In this document: positions 8,301-12,836 of the stretch, piece by piece
Layout of the letters: every line of letters starts with the position of its first letter
How positions within the stretch are numbered: the first letter of the stretch is position 1
Assembly: GCA_020445165.1 (NCBI GenBank)
Contig: JAGRHE010000072.1
Coordinates: 1-12,836, forward strand
Length of the DNA: 12,836 bases
Source: Gammaproteobacteria bacterium
GTDB lineage: Bacteria > Pseudomonadota > Gammaproteobacteria > Chromatiales > Sedimenticolaceae
Reading direction: 5' to 3'
The notes under the pieces: model-generated
Databases searched by the model: none
Told to the model about the DNA's origin: nothing
What the model saw: only the letters and a program-made list of their open reading frames with translations
Position numbers and translations under genes: made by a program

Positions 8301-8418
8301 CCAGGTCAGTTTCGACCAGGCCTACCAGGCCAATCACTACCGTGACCAGGTGCGCAAGACGCTCGACCTGAAACGCGAGGGAGAGACCTGGAAGATCGTG
8401 CGCGAGATCGGCAGCTGA
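2365..8418 (+). CDS. Giant exported fusion: serine hydrolase (beta-lactamase fold), two SH3b domains, long coiled coil, Cds6/NTF2-like C-terminus
   Basis: This encodes 2017 residues in one unbroken frame. Residues 1-52 carry an export signal: a hydrophobic stretch near 33-49, with likely cleavage around AAG|AD. Residues about 54-380 are a beta-lactamase/NylB-EstB-like serine hydrolase, with S121-A-S-K124 as the SxxK motif, Tyr212 in YDYNTANTHLL, and G331-Y-G-G-Q335 near the end. Such enzymes cleave amide or ester bonds. Residues about 385-442 and 507-566 are two SH3b domains (RVNLRTGPG and SVNFRRSPS), often wall-binding, joined by a Pro/Ala-rich linker. Residues about 575-1808 are nearly continuous Gln/Ala/Glu/Leu-rich coiled coil. 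A linker follows, then an NTF2-like domain at 1907-2017 (EPLVRRWAAAWSRKDVAGYL, ending GETWKIVREIGS). This last domain resembles the C-terminus of Cds6-type L,D-transpeptidase-related proteins. No cysteine is seen after C40. No strong ribosome binding site precedes either ATG 2365 or ATG 2422; both give a signal peptide. Substrate and role are unknown; a cell-envelope function is inferred. Confidence 0.88.
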   Translation: MLINPLYKLTTTLLRPLLSMFETRPPASLRSMLGPVLASCLLLLTPHIAAGADDRVSHWYGEWLTLPAAEVGYDDARLQAAISRIGEMHGIQGLQIIRHGYLVAEQYWRGGARDVPHNLKSASKSVISALVGIAIEQGHFTLDQPIVELLPQLAGIDDPDKRRITVRHLLEMTSGLRSNSYQAYDVWVTTPDWVKSALTGPMQSAPGSRYDYNTANTHLLSAIIANTSGMSTRQFAEKHLFRRIGARVQEWPTDPDGVHIGGNNLWLLPRDMARFGQLFLDRGRWGKRSVIAPEWVDVSVRSTGRTTHDTYGGYGYLWWTPFDDGSFAAVGYGGQYIIVSPRDDSVIVITSTLDSKGDHWEKTLFDAIRDGIRASLERPQLPLVATTRARVNLRTGPGLKHGTVSVVDAAAPVHWFASEGEWQKVRVDGKPGWLHGDYLDIEQPPPAATVTEAAPAAAEQPAPEVTEPSAPARTDEVIPVAGSRLDHLREQLDALQEKVNAPAPLPRYRITRSVNFRRSPSLQGELIGKLEPGVEFQAQERSEAWLMASIDGVQGWVHSGFADVIERPTLASQRAGLVDGLETVSAALESLTAVEQLSGDDAALAQLLNEARAERDALQQQLDQSRQQLQQRKTIYDEDVARLQKQTENLTGIAAQVKSELEALLTEKAQQAETLQALASEKERILLTLASERERMQSLIGEAAAQRAEKQQLRNELDLLGKLDQQREKLRETDRTQLAALEREVDQAVDQLRSFEQRVQELTQEKAEQSEQIALAELRQQDLVGQLRATALAESTLRGDVAQLQVENRRLEESLAEMRTRSATMATGQQVLAGDLQQRLDELTNARAENDRLTRALADSQTRVQGLDEKLLDKQEIERGLHQRLADGQQHATQLENELGTARAKVAALQREIDEQRVAGQEQTGALADLREKLAAAERDASTMQQETDSLRDQLAQQLAVGGEQADALQAESQRAAALTARLEQANTDKARLTDQLAHESNARQSFADGMQQLFAQVNLQQRQLIQLETHSDQAQLALTDREAQLARLRSELAQDAKSLEQKASLLAEANDKLSRLEHEARQQQLAMESQTSELQAVLASQAVLRDELNAGKQRQAELQKAHDALLLKGQLAEADVQRQQARIARDAERIAALERKLQSAGDETAALRAAAQETASVRSDLGNALALLWQQNQIALSSNALLQRKLADGSRESAQQQERLSGLQQTLSERDARLEALTEEMAQAAKAGKLLDQQRNELAQQLAKRDAELAQTRERLDAAVRAGTTLEIRISQLEQINSEQSRQLTATRASADESATDLAAAQARLAQFEKSHEQHASTMEELSAALASSEEQLQAKSMELGEVRQSMTQARASMTDELQLARSELQSLQQTVPQLREKLAASETVNTTLQAQADERDAVIKGLRADIAQLGKENTAIGDELDKLIAGQARSLEIANAERDRLKAENARLVGTLAAAGKRDQANQEKLAEQSTRIGQLLREKQAIDNKLDKVTTQHAEELTQVGADLERLKAENARLEGSLELADERNRANEQKLAEQSAQVAALETTSQEQAASAKDLQQRLTDTARAQQELEQALAGREQRNRELAQQLAARAERDATAAVTLERAQAEISTLREQLDREVATLKQARLAGDAERAELATELEQLRTRSKEVDALAQSQRVAIEERESRLAQSAQQLQQEQARTAALQAQTAQLKNQLAARDIEIAAFRTVERHLNATLAQVSDLQRAADARESDSKTMIAAVDRLQTAYDRRQKELADLRASNAAQVEALRQARARTGELERRLAAATAPQSVPGNQIQQITADEVAANTEPKVLLVSEQPLPPHEAKAAVANLVESRDKPVSEPLPTAPAAKPQLLKVASRATLQPIQTAEALPATAAGANAAATIEPLVRRWAAAWSRKDVAGYLSFYSDDFKPENGLDLDGWQAQRQVRISKPKSIQVEVSGFDVVAQDADTAQVSFDQAYQANHYRDQVRKTLDLKREGETWKIVREIGS
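6661..7062 (+). repeat. Tandem 201-bp (67-residue) duplication inside the coiled coil
   Basis: Two adjacent segments, 6661-6861 and 6862-7062, encode aligned 67-residue units without gaps. By hand I count about 31 identical residues of 67. The best-kept parts are LDK, RLKAENARL and AN..KLAEQS. The DNA is also alike in these places (for example CTCGACAAG at 6688 and 6889, CTCAAGGCC at 6751 and 6952). This points to growth of the rod by internal duplication and later divergence. Sixty-seven is not a multiple of seven, so the heptad register must shift between the units. Confidence 0.7.
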
Positions 8419-8432
8419 GGTTACACCGGCAC

Positions 8433-10268
8433 TCAGCGCGCAACCGGGTGCGATCGCAACAGGGCAAGGTGTCCGCTATACCAGAACGGTTCCGGCTGTG
8501 CCAGGGGACGCCCCTGCTCGGCTGCGGCATGTGCCATTGCGACCAGCTCGGGGTTGTCGCTTGCGGCTGCGGTGGCGATCAGCAATGCCGACGGCGCCGG
8601 CAAGGCACCCTCTGACAATGCCACCTGCTCGGCCATGCCGGGCAACAGCGGCTGATCGTCCAGTCGCCAGCCACCCGGTCCGTGGTAACGCTCCCATGCC
8701 AGTCGCAGCAGTACCGCCACCAGTGTGCGATCGGCCGGCTCGCCGCTGACCTCGGCAAACGTCGCGATGCCATATGCCACGTAGGCGTAGTCCTCGATTG
8801 ACGCCTTGCCCAGCTCGCGCCCGCCGCTGACCGCGCGACGCAGGGCCTTGCCATCCCAAAGCCTGTCGCGCAGATGATCACGCAGTTCGCGCGCCACGTT
8901 TCCGTATTCAGCATCGGGCCAGCGCTGAGCGGCGCGTGACAACGCGGCCAGCAGCAGACCGTTCCAGCCACTCAGCACCTTGTCGTCGACCGGCAGGCTG
9001 CGCCGTGCACGTACCTCGAGCAGGCGCTGGCGGATATCCGCCAGGCGCCTGGCGACCTCCGTTTCCGGCTGCTCCAGCCTGGCCGCCGTCTGCGCGATCG
9101 ACTCGCCGCTGCGCGGCAGGTAGCCGGCATCGAGCGCCGGCAGGTCCTGCATGCGCCAGTGCCGGCGCGCCAGCGCAGTGTCCTCCTCGCCGAGCAAACC
9201 ATGCAGCTGGTCGGTCTGCCACAGGTACACGCCGCCCTCGACCCCGGCCCCGTCGACCGCGGAGAAACTGGCGACGAAGCCGCCTCCGTCGGCACGCATC
9301 TCGCGGATCACGAAATCCAGCGTGTCACGGGCCACGTCGGCATAGTCGGGTCGATCGAGCACCTCGGCCGCACGCAGGTAGACCTCGCTCAGCTGGGCCT
9401 GGGTGTACAGCATCTTCTCGAAATGCGGCACCTGCCAGGAAGGATCGACCACGTAGCGGAAGAATCCGCCGGCGAGCTGGTCACGCAGGCCCTCACCGGC
9501 CATCCTGTCCAGTGTCAACACCAGGAACTCGCGCAACTGCAGGTTCGGTGCGCGCGCCTGCAGATCGAGCAGCGCCATCATCTGCGGTGCCATCGGGAAC
9601 TTGTTCTGGTCACCAAAGCCACCTTCGAGCGGATCGGCGATGGCCATCGCCTGTTGCAGCAGCGCCGCGTCCAAAGCCGCTGTATCGAGCGCAGGCGTTT
9701 CCGCCTGCTTCTCGTTCAGCATCAGCTGCAGCAAGGTGCGCCGGGCCAGGTTGCGCAGGCGTCCGCGTTCGTCCTGCCAGGCGGCATCCAGGCGCTTGAG
9801 CACTTCGGCGAAACGTTCCGGTGGCAGGTAGGTCGCACCGATCAGCGGGTAGCCTTCCGGGGTGAGAAAGATGTTCAGGGGCCAGCCGGCATGACCCTCG
9901 GTCTTCTCCAGGAAGTCGATCAGGTAGGCATCCAGCGCACCGTGCAACTCGCGATCGAGCTTGACCGGAATGAAGCGGCTGTTGAGCAGCTCGGCGATGG
10001 CCGGGTCCTGGTAGCTCTCGCGCTGCATGACATGACACCAGTGGCAGGAGAAATAACCACTGGAGATGAACAGCAGCTTGCCCTGCTCGCGCGCCGTGGC
10101 GACCGCTGCCTCGCCCCAGTCCTGCCAAGCCACCGGGTCGTCGCCATGCATGGCCAGGTAGGGTGATGGATGACCGCGCAGCTGGTTCTGCAGGGCATGG
10201 GCTGCACCGACCAGGCAGACGACCAGCGGCAGGCATGACAACAATCGCATGACATGCCGGTTGCGCAT
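8433..10268 (-). CDS. Exported DUF255/YyaL-type protein: thioredoxin-like domain plus (alpha/alpha)6-barrel domain
   Basis: This encodes 611 residues from ATG 10268, or 605 from the in-frame ATG at 10250. The shorter form gives a neater signal peptide (MRLLSCLPLVVCLVGAAHA). After this comes the hallmark of the DUF255/SSP411 (SPATA20, YyaL) family: LRGHPSPYLAMHGDDPVAW, then GYFSCHWCHVMQRESYQDP with the C75-H-W-C78 redox motif, then WPLNIFLTPEGYPLIGATYLPP. The remaining two thirds match the helical barrel part of these proteins (NKFPMAPQM, FRYVVDPSWQVPHFEKMLYTQAQL, DDKVLSGWNGLLLAAL). The biochemical role of the family is not settled. Most members, as I recall, have no signal peptide; this one appears to be exported by Sec, as no twin-arginine motif is present. 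It begins 2 nt after the tatC stop, so it is probably the last gene of the tat operon. It ends 14 nt from the stop of the convergent giant gene, with no clear terminator between them. Confidence 0.87.
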   Translation of the reverse strand: MRNRHVMRLLSCLPLVVCLVGAAHALQNQLRGHPSPYLAMHGDDPVAWQDWGEAAVATAREQGKLLFISSGYFSCHWCHVMQRESYQDPAIAELLNSRFIPVKLDRELHGALDAYLIDFLEKTEGHAGWPLNIFLTPEGYPLIGATYLPPERFAEVLKRLDAAWQDERGRLRNLARRTLLQLMLNEKQAETPALDTAALDAALLQQAMAIADPLEGGFGDQNKFPMAPQMMALLDLQARAPNLQLREFLVLTLDRMAGEGLRDQLAGGFFRYVVDPSWQVPHFEKMLYTQAQLSEVYLRAAEVLDRPDYADVARDTLDFVIREMRADGGGFVASFSAVDGAGVEGGVYLWQTDQLHGLLGEEDTALARRHWRMQDLPALDAGYLPRSGESIAQTAARLEQPETEVARRLADIRQRLLEVRARRSLPVDDKVLSGWNGLLLAALSRAAQRWPDAEYGNVARELRDHLRDRLWDGKALRRAVSGGRELGKASIEDYAYVAYGIATFAEVSGEPADRTLVAVLLRLAWERYHGPGGWRLDDQPLLPGMAEQVALSEGALPAPSALLIATAAASDNPELVAMAHAAAEQGRPLAQPEPFWYSGHLALLRSHPVAR

Positions 10269-10270
10269 CG

Positions 10271-11533
10271 TCAGCTGTCCAGTTGCTCCAGGATGTTGCG
10301 CGCCACCTTCACCTGGGTCTCGTTGCCTTCGCTGAGCACCTCGTATAGCAGGCGCCGCGCCTCATCGTAGGCGCCGGTGTTGCGCAGCGCGGCAACCTGT
10401 TCGAGCTTGCTGTCGACCAGTGCCTCGATGGCGCTGCGCTGCGGGAAGGTCTCCTCTTCGTCGAGCATGTCGGCCGAGTCGTCACTGCTCCAGCCTGGCT
10501 GGTCTCCGCCGGAACCGGCTTCGTCGCCTGCGCTTGCGACATCTTCGTCTGTGTCCGTATTGACCGCGTCTGCACCGGCCCCGTCGTCGATGGAATCGGG
10601 CAGCGCGTCGAACTCGGCCTCGATGCGATCGAACTCGTCTTCCATCTCACTTTCGTTCAGCGGCCGGAAATCACCATCGTCCGGCGTACCGGCAGTCGCC
10701 GCAGCCGTACCTGCACCGGCGGCAGCTCCGGCAGCTGCAGCGCCCGGCGCAGCAGACGCGGCCGGCGCATCCTCATCGGCATCGGCCTCGCCGGCATGCT
10801 GCTCACGCGCACGGACCAGCATGCGCGAGATCACCAGGCCGAGTTCGAACAGCACCCACATCGGGACGGCCAGCATGGTCTGCGAAATGATGTCGGGCGG
10901 GGTCAGCAGCATACCGATGACGAACGCACCGACGATCACGTAGGGCCGCTTCTCTTTCAGCTTTTCGGGCGTGGTGGCCTTGGCCAGGACCAGCAGGATG
11001 GTCGCAATCGGCACCTCGAACGCAAGACCGAAGGCAAAGAACAGCCGGATCGCGATATCGAGATAGTCGGCGATGTCGGGCATGACCTCGACATCCTTGG
11101 GCGTGACACCGACCAGGAAGGGAAACAGCAACGGCAAGACGACGAAGTACGCGAATGCCGCACCGAGGTAGAACAGAATGATGCTCGACACCAGCAGCGG
11201 CATCGCCAGGCGTTTTTCGTGCTGGTACAACCCGGGTGCGATGAAGCTCCACAACTGGTAGAGCAGGTAGGGCATCGCCAGGAACACGGACGCCACGAAT
11301 GCCAGCTTGAGTGGCGTCAGGAACGGTGACAGCACCTTGGTCGCGATCATCGAGTTGCCCTCGGGCAGGGCATTCATGACCGGCTGTGCCAGCAGGTGGA
11401 AGATGTCGTTGCCGAACGGAAACAGGACCATCAGCAGCGCGATTACGGCGATCACCATGCGCAGCAGGCGATCGCGCAGTTCGATCAGGTGGCTGATGAA
11501 CGGCTGCTCGGACAGCGGAACGTTGTCATTCAT
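10271..11533 (-). CDS. tatC: TatC, Sec-independent protein translocase subunit, with long C-terminal cytoplasmic extension
   Basis: This encodes 420 residues. The first 245 or so are a complete TatC: the N-terminal FISHLIELRDRLL motif, six predicted membrane spans, the LYQHEKRL loop with conserved Glu106, and FGLAFEVP with Glu173. TatC binds twin-arginine signal peptides together with TatB in the inner membrane. The ATG at 11531-11533 is chosen because it overlaps the tatB stop (ATGA); the frame is open further upstream but overlaps tatB. TatC proteins usually end near residue 250-260. Here about 170 residues follow: an Ala/Gly-rich linker (about 256-284), a strongly acidic segment (about 285-362), and a final helical unit (366-420, EQVAALRNTGAYDEARRLLY and EVLSEGNETQ). 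The last unit resembles the extreme C-terminus of FimV/TspA proteins. The tail should lie in the cytoplasm. The TatC call is very sure; the role of the tail is unknown. Confidence 0.95.
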   Translation of the reverse strand: MNDNVPLSEQPFISHLIELRDRLLRMVIAVIALLMVLFPFGNDIFHLLAQPVMNALPEGNSMIATKVLSPFLTPLKLAFVASVFLAMPYLLYQLWSFIAPGLYQHEKRLAMPLLVSSIILFYLGAAFAYFVVLPLLFPFLVGVTPKDVEVMPDIADYLDIAIRLFFAFGLAFEVPIATILLVLAKATTPEKLKEKRPYVIVGAFVIGMLLTPPDIISQTMLAVPMWVLFELGLVISRMLVRAREQHAGEADADEDAPAASAAPGAAAAGAAAGAGTAAATAGTPDDGDFRPLNESEMEDEFDRIEAEFDALPDSIDDGAGADAVNTDTDEDVASAGDEAGSGGDQPGWSSDDSADMLDEEETFPQRSAIEALVDSKLEQVAALRNTGAYDEARRLLYEVLSEGNETQVKVARNILEQLDS

Positions 11534-11853
11534 TTTTCGTCGTGCGGCGGCTTGCGCTTCGCGGCGGCATTGACCGCAGATTCGGTCTCGGACTTGATAT
11601 CGCCGAATGACTTCTTGGTGTCCTCGACGATCTCGTGCAGCGGATTGCTCTGTTTCTGTTTCTCGAGGATCTGACGCAGTTCGTCGGCCTTGATCTCGCG
11701 GTCGATGTCTTCTTTGACCGAACTGATGAAGCGCCGCCCGCGGCCCAGCCACATGCCAGCCGTGCGCGCCACCTTCGGCAGGCGCTCAGGACCTATGACA
11801 AGCAGCGCGACCACGGCGACCACGAACAACTCGAGCATGCCAACGTCGAACAT
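11530..11853 (-). CDS. tatB: TatB, twin-arginine translocase subunit
   Basis: This encodes 107 residues. The start MFDVGMLELFVV is typical of TatB. It is followed by one membrane span (VVAVVALLVIGPERLP), the hinge with the conserved Gly-Pro, and an amphipathic helix (KVARTAGMWLGRGRRFISSV). The rest is a charged cytoplasmic tail. TatB joins TatC to form the receptor for twin-arginine signal peptides. The gene starts 24 nt after tatA and its stop overlaps the tatC start by 4 nt. No strong Shine-Dalgarno sequence is seen, so translation may depend on coupling. It is shorter than the E. coli protein, but TatB tails vary in length. Confidence 0.93.
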   Translation of the reverse strand: MFDVGMLELFVVAVVALLVIGPERLPKVARTAGMWLGRGRRFISSVKEDIDREIKADELRQILEKQKQSNPLHEIVEDTKKSFGDIKSETESAVNAAAKRKPPHDEK

Positions 11854-11877
11854 GACAAGGGACCGTACTGCTTAGCT

Positions 11878-12111
11878 TCAGTGCTTGTCCTTCTCGCGCG
11901 TCGCTTCACCCTCGATGACCTTTTCATCGGCCTTTTCGAGTTTCTCCGGCTCGTTCTCTTTCTTTTCTTCGTCGCTGACGGCCTTCTTGAAGCCCTTGAC
12001 GGCGTTACCCAGGTCGCCGCCGAGGTTGCGCAGACGCTTGGTACCGAACAGCAGCAGGACGATCACGAGGATGATCAAAAGCTGCCAGATGCTGATTCCA
12101 CCAATACCCAT
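11878..12111 (-). CDS. tatA: TatA, twin-arginine translocase pore-forming subunit
   Basis: This encodes 77 residues. [20 protein letters not shown] is a short N-terminal membrane span, followed by the [14 protein letters not shown] hinge and an amphipathic helix ([14 protein letters not shown]). The Lys/Glu-rich tail is typical of TatA. TatA oligomers form the transport site once TatBC has bound a folded cargo protein. The FG pair before the amphipathic helix is the family's best-known motif, and the lack of the MFDxG start separates it from TatB. A strong ribosome binding site stands 6 nt before the ATG. It is the first tat gene, with a 154-nt gap after hisE. Confidence 0.95.
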   Translation of the reverse strand: MGIGGISIWQLLIILVIVLLLFGTKRLRNLGGDLGNAVKGFKKAVSDEEKKENEPEKLEKADEKVIEGEATREKDKH

Positions 12112-12115
12112 TTCT

Positions 12116-12121
12116 CTCTCC
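12116..12121 (-). promoter_or_regulatory. Shine-Dalgarno site of tatA
   Basis: GGAGAG on the minus strand precedes the tatA ATG, with 6 nt between the GGAG core and the start codon. It is the only strong site among the three tat genes, which fits TatA being made in excess over TatB and TatC. Confidence 0.65.
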
Positions 12122-12180
12122 GGTGTTTGCCCGCTCTGTGCGACGGCGCAGTCTAGCCTGCCGGCGTGCCTTGCGGGAGC

Positions 12181-12237
12181 CCCCGCTCACTCGGGGCCCC
12201 CCAGGCGGCGGGATCTGTAATTCAGGACGGAATGATA
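12181..12237 (-). promoter_or_regulatory. Possible -10 box and GC-rich hairpin in the hisE-tatA gap
   Basis: The 154-nt gap between hisE and tatA holds a TATCAT hexamer on the minus strand (12232-12237; 5 of 6 matches to the -10 consensus), but no good -35 lies in front of it. Downstream is a 5-bp GC stem, CCCCG-agtgag-CGGGG (12181-12196), inside a G/C-rich run and not followed by a T-run. Together these hint that tatABC may have its own start or a leader structure within a larger his-tat transcript. The evidence is weak. Confidence 0.25.
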
Positions 12238-12265
12238 CCGCAGGCGGCTCCCCGGGTGTTCACGA

Positions 12266-12586
12266 TCAGTCGCCGCGGCGGGCCTTCTCTTCCAGCCCGG
12301 AAAGGCCGAAACGGCGGTCCAGTTCCGCAAGCACATCATCGGGGCGCAGGCCCTCACGCGCCAGCAGGACCATGCTGTGAAACCACAAATCGGCGGTTTC
12401 GTAGACGATTTTGTCGCGATCACCGTCCTTGGCGGCCATCACGGTCTCGGTGGCCTCTTCGCCGATTTTCTTCAGAATCGCGTCCAGGCCCTTGGCATAC
12501 AGCCTGGCCACGTAGGAACTGTCAGGATCGGCCTGCTTGCGCGCTTCGAGCACATCGGCCAGGCGGGACAAGGTGTCATCGTTCAC
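12266..12586 (-). CDS. hisE: Phosphoribosyl-ATP pyrophosphatase, HisE
   Basis: This encodes 106 residues and is a stand-alone HisE rather than a HisIE fusion. It catalyses the second step of histidine synthesis, phosphoribosyl-ATP to phosphoribosyl-AMP plus pyrophosphate. The all-alpha MazG-like metal site is visible: [15 protein letters not shown] with E44xxE47, and YETADLWFH with E63xxD66. [20 protein letters not shown] is the usual N-terminal signature. The start is a GTG at 12584-12586, supported by GGAGG 7 nt upstream and by a GTGA overlap with the hisF stop. Confidence 0.95.
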   Translation of the reverse strand: MNDDTLSRLADVLEARKQADPDSSYVARLYAKGLDAILKKIGEEATETVMAAKDGDRDKIVYETADLWFHSMVLLAREGLRPDDVLAELDRRFGLSGLEEKARRGD

Positions 12587-12836
12587 AGGCGCACCTCCAC
12601 GCCGTGTTCGGCCATGTAGCGCTTGGCCTCGCCGACGCTGTACTCGGCAAAGTGGAAGATCGACGCGGCAAGGACGGCGTCCGCCCCGCCCTGCTGGATG
12701 CCGTCGACCAGGTGCTGCAGGTTGCCGACCCCACCGGACGCGATCAGCGGAATCGGCACCGCCTCGGCGACCGCACGGGTGAGTTCGTTGTCGAAACCGA
12801 TCTTGGTCCCGTCACGATCCATGCTGGTCAGCAGGA
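12583..12836 (-). CDS. hisF: HisF, imidazole glycerol phosphate synthase cyclase subunit (C-terminal part; 5' end outside window)
   Basis: The visible 83 residues are the last third of the beta/alpha barrel. They include [15 protein letters not shown] with the catalytic Asp of the DRDGT segment, the phosphate-binding IASGGVGN loop, and [12 protein letters not shown], the second phosphate-binding loop. With HisH, HisF turns PRFAR and ammonia into imidazole glycerol phosphate and AICAR. The frame continues open past the window edge, and the methionine at 12820-12822 is internal. The TGA at 12583-12585 overlaps the hisE start. hisI, often found between these two genes in related bacteria, is missing here. 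Confidence 0.95.
   Translation of the reverse strand, partial: LLTSMDRDGTKIGFDNELTRAVAEAVPIPLIASGGVGNLQHLVDGIQQGGADAVLAASIFHFAEYSVGEAKRYMAEHGVEVRL
12594..12598 (-). promoter_or_regulatory. Shine-Dalgarno site of hisE inside hisF
   Basis: GGAGG on the minus strand lies within the last codons of hisF, 7 nt before the GTG. It decides the rare GTG start of hisE. Confidence 0.7.

Noticed and set aside
2488..8337. Many long antisense and out-of-frame open stretches within the giant gene
   Set aside because: They come from GC-rich, Gln/Ala/Glu/Leu-biased codons. Their translations are low-complexity (Ser/Arg/Cys or Leu-rich), and the plus-strand frame is plainly the real one.
8419..8432. A bidirectional terminator between the convergent giant gene and the DUF255 gene
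   Set aside because: The gap is only 14 nt, and no stem followed by a T-run is visible there or just inside either gene.
10200..10268. A twin-arginine signal on the DUF255 protein, tempting because of the tat operon
   Set aside because: The N-terminus has no RR pair (MRNRHVMRLLSC); it reads as an ordinary Sec signal peptide.
11534..11752. An N-terminal extension of TatC by 73 residues
   Set aside because: It overlaps tatB entirely in another frame, and TatC homology begins exactly at the ATG that overlaps the tatB stop.

Overview
The window looks like GC-rich gammaproteobacterial chromosome. The best evidence for this is the conserved run hisF-hisE-tatA-tatB-tatC on the minus strand at the right-hand end. 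The assignment rests on gene order and on the look of the proteins; no database comparison was possible.

Left part (1-2031), accessory in character. The window opens inside the 3' end of a large DNA methyltransferase-type gene (+). Directly after its stop codon lies a cluster of three REP/BIME-like palindromic repeats. A minus-strand toxin-antitoxin pair follows: an excisionase-like HTH antitoxin overlaps a PIN-domain toxin in a TGATG junction. The toxin frame is cut by a single in-frame TAG. The missing C-terminal 54 codons are still present and open behind that stop, so the toxin is probably a recent nonsense pseudogene or a truncated variant.

Intergenic region (2032-2364). It carries a good sigma70-like promoter for the antitoxin and, further out, three copies of a 9-bp word. 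Two copies are in direct orientation 11 bp apart. The third is inverted and forms a 13-bp perfect palindrome arm with the second.

Centre (2365-8418, +). One uninterrupted 2017-codon gene fills half the window. It encodes an exported protein made of a beta-lactamase-fold serine hydrolase, two SH3b (bacterial SH3) domains, about 1,230 residues of near-continuous coiled coil, and a C-terminal NTF2-like domain of the kind seen in Cds6-type L,D-transpeptidase-related proteins. The mature part appears to contain no cysteine. This combination is the most unusual object in the window. It suggests a cell-envelope enzyme joined to a very long rod and wall-binding modules.

Right part (8433-12836, minus strand, convergent with the giant gene). 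Read in the direction of transcription, this is hisF (partial), hisE, tatA, tatB, tatC and an exported DUF255/YyaL-type thioredoxin-fold protein. Junctions are very tight, with GTGA and ATGA overlaps and a 2-nt gap. tatA alone is preceded by a 154-nt gap with its own strong ribosome binding site. The Tat genes build the twin-arginine translocase. TatC carries an extra cytoplasmic tail of about 170 residues that ends in a FimV-C-terminus-like helical motif. hisI is not found between hisF and hisE.
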